Shown here piece after piece: positions 5,268 through 6,274 of a DNA stretch of 6,274 bases. The stretch's first letter is position 1; each line of letters starts with the position of its first letter. Below the pieces are notes generated by a model. That model had not been told where the DNA came from. It saw nothing but the letters and a program-made list of their open reading frames with translations, and did no database searches. The translations under genes were made by a program, and so were the position numbers. The stretch is from Caryophanales bacterium UBA1423 (lineage in GTDB: Bacteria; Bacillota_I; Bacilli_A; RF39; UBA660): NCBI GenBank assembly GCA_002304855.1, contig DBPJ01000003.1:1013-7286 (forward strand), read 5' to 3'.

Positions 5268-6260
5268 TCACTTATATTTATGCCTAACTATTTTTTTAAA
5301 AGGTTTTTCAAATGATTTTATTAACCATAATTGTTTATAATAAATGAGATTAATAAATAATTTTAAACTACAATCCATTTGCCTATAATATTTATTTTGA
5401 CGCCATTTAGGAAATCTATGTTTAATTAATTTAATAATTGAACTAATGTTTTTATTGGCATTAGGAAATGGTAAAAACTTATAAGAGCTTGCCATCAATA
5501 AATTGAATATGTATATATATTCAAGTTCTACAATGTATTGATTATAAAAGTTTCGTTTTTTTAGTTCTTTTTCAAGATATTCAAGCACATCAAAAATATG
5601 AAATAGTTTAGGATTATATTTAGTTGGATTATAGATAGAATTTTGACGTTGATAATAATTATACAATGGTTCTTTCAAATAATATATAGCATTAGTATAT
5701 AATCCTAATAATGGAATAGTCGCTAAATCTTCATAAATGTAACCTTCTAAGAAATTAATGTTATATTTATCAAATAATTCTTTTTTATATATTTTATTAC
5801 ACGGCCCAGCCAATGAAACAAAATATTGCTTTGATGTAATTTTAGGCTGAAGGTTATTGTCAGTACCTAAAATTACTAATTCATAATTATCAAAGACCAT
5901 CTTAAGATCACATAGTACAATATCAGCTTTTTCCTTAATTGCTTTATTATACATTTTTTCATACATGTCTAGTTCTATCCAGTCATCACTATCAACAAAA
6001 CCTAAATATTCACCTTTAGCTTGTTTGATACCAACATTTCTAGCCTTACCTTGTCCACTATTAGGTTGGGTAATAATCTTAATTTTACCTGGATATTGTT
6101 TTTGATAAGTAGCTATTATATCACCACTATTGTCAGTTGAACCATCATTGACAATAATTATTTCAATATCCTTTAAAGTTTGATTAACCAAACTAGTTAA
6201 ACATTTATCTAAATAAAGACCCGTATTATATACGGGAACAATGATACTTACCTTAGACAT
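5268..6260 (-). CDS. Family 2 glycosyltransferase (GT-A fold), cell-surface polysaccharide type
   Basis: The product has 330 residues, typical of cytoplasmic GT2 enzymes that add a sugar from a nucleotide-sugar to a lipid-linked or protein acceptor in capsule, exopolysaccharide or teichoic-acid-type pathways. The N-terminal catalytic domain (about 1-200) shows SIIVPVYNTGLYLDKCLTSL (5-24), IIIVNDGSTDNS (34-45; D39 binds the nucleotide), NSGQGKARNVGI (67-78) and the metal-binding DxD region FVDSDDW (88-94). Downstream, AGPCNKIYKKELF (151-163) and YIYEDLATIPLL (174-185; E177-D178, the likely catalytic-base region) are typical of this subgroup. The C-terminal 100 residues are basic and Tyr/Leu/Lys-rich, with no clear membrane helix and no family recognisable to me. 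Donor and acceptor cannot be told from sequence. ATG 6260 has AAGGAG (6266-6271) 5 nt upstream. It is closed off by its own terminator, so any operon mates lie to the right of the window. Bases 5281-5400, coding the C-terminus, hold only 21 G/C of 120, lower than its neighbours, which may hint at transfer. Confidence 0.9.
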   Translation of the reverse strand: MSKVSIIVPVYNTGLYLDKCLTSLVNQTLKDIEIIIVNDGSTDNSGDIIATYQKQYPGKIKIITQPNSGQGKARNVGIKQAKGEYLGFVDSDDWIELDMYEKMYNKAIKEKADIVLCDLKMVFDNYELVILGTDNNLQPKITSKQYFVSLAGPCNKIYKKELFDKYNINFLEGYIYEDLATIPLLGLYTNAIYYLKEPLYNYYQRQNSIYNPTKYNPKLFHIFDVLEYLEKELKKRNFYNQYIVELEYIYIFNLLMASSYKFLPFPNANKNISSIIKLIKHRFPKWRQNKYYRQMDCSLKLFINLIYYKQLWLIKSFEKPFKKIVRHKYK

Positions 6261-6274
6261 TATGACTCCTTATT

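Overview
The window is AT-rich (roughly 30% G+C by eye), and every gene lies on the minus strand. TGA is used as a stop (nrnA, nifZ, glycosyltransferase) and Trp is coded by TGG, so it uses the ordinary bacterial code and not the Mycoplasma code. An alpha/beta-type small acid-soluble spore protein, Bacillus-like NrnA/YtqI and ThiI without a rhodanese domain, and strong AGGAGG-type ribosome binding sites all point to an endospore-forming low-GC Bacillota. A member of Bacilli or Erysipelotrichia is likely; the species cannot be named from the sequence.

Layout, read in the direction of transcription (high to low coordinates): (1) a family 2 glycosyltransferase (6260-5268) ending at a strong intrinsic terminator (5239-5266). 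(2) A promoter overlapping that terminator, then a two-gene sulfur-transfer operon: cysteine desulfurase nifZ (5214-4081) and tRNA 4-thiouridine synthase thiI (4078-2891). (3) A spore-protein gene (2816-2595) with a candidate sigma-G promoter and its own terminator (2543-2575). (4) ackA (2517-1330) coupled to nrnA (1330-365) through a TAATG stop/start overlap. (5) A good extended -10 promoter (334-362), then the first 103 codons of the GTPase gene ysxC/engB, which runs off the left edge. There is no gene-free stretch longer than about 80 bases.

How the genes work together: NifZ takes sulfur from cysteine and hands it to ThiI for s4U8 in tRNA. AckA makes ATP from acetyl phosphate. NrnA clears short oligonucleotides and pAp. 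YsxC assists assembly of the large ribosomal subunit. The SASP coats spore DNA. From memory, B. subtilis also has nifZ-thiI-sspA adjacent, with ackA about ten genes away and nrnA (ytqI) in the same broader area, so the stretch looks like a compacted version of an old Bacilli neighbourhood. The glycosyltransferase is the most accessory-looking gene.

I found no CRISPR array, mobile element, tRNA, rRNA or riboswitch, and no convincing undescribed system. The points most worth a second look are a His-to-Gln change at a catalytic position of acetate kinase, promoters built into terminators, and an inverted repeat overlapping the spore-gene promoter.
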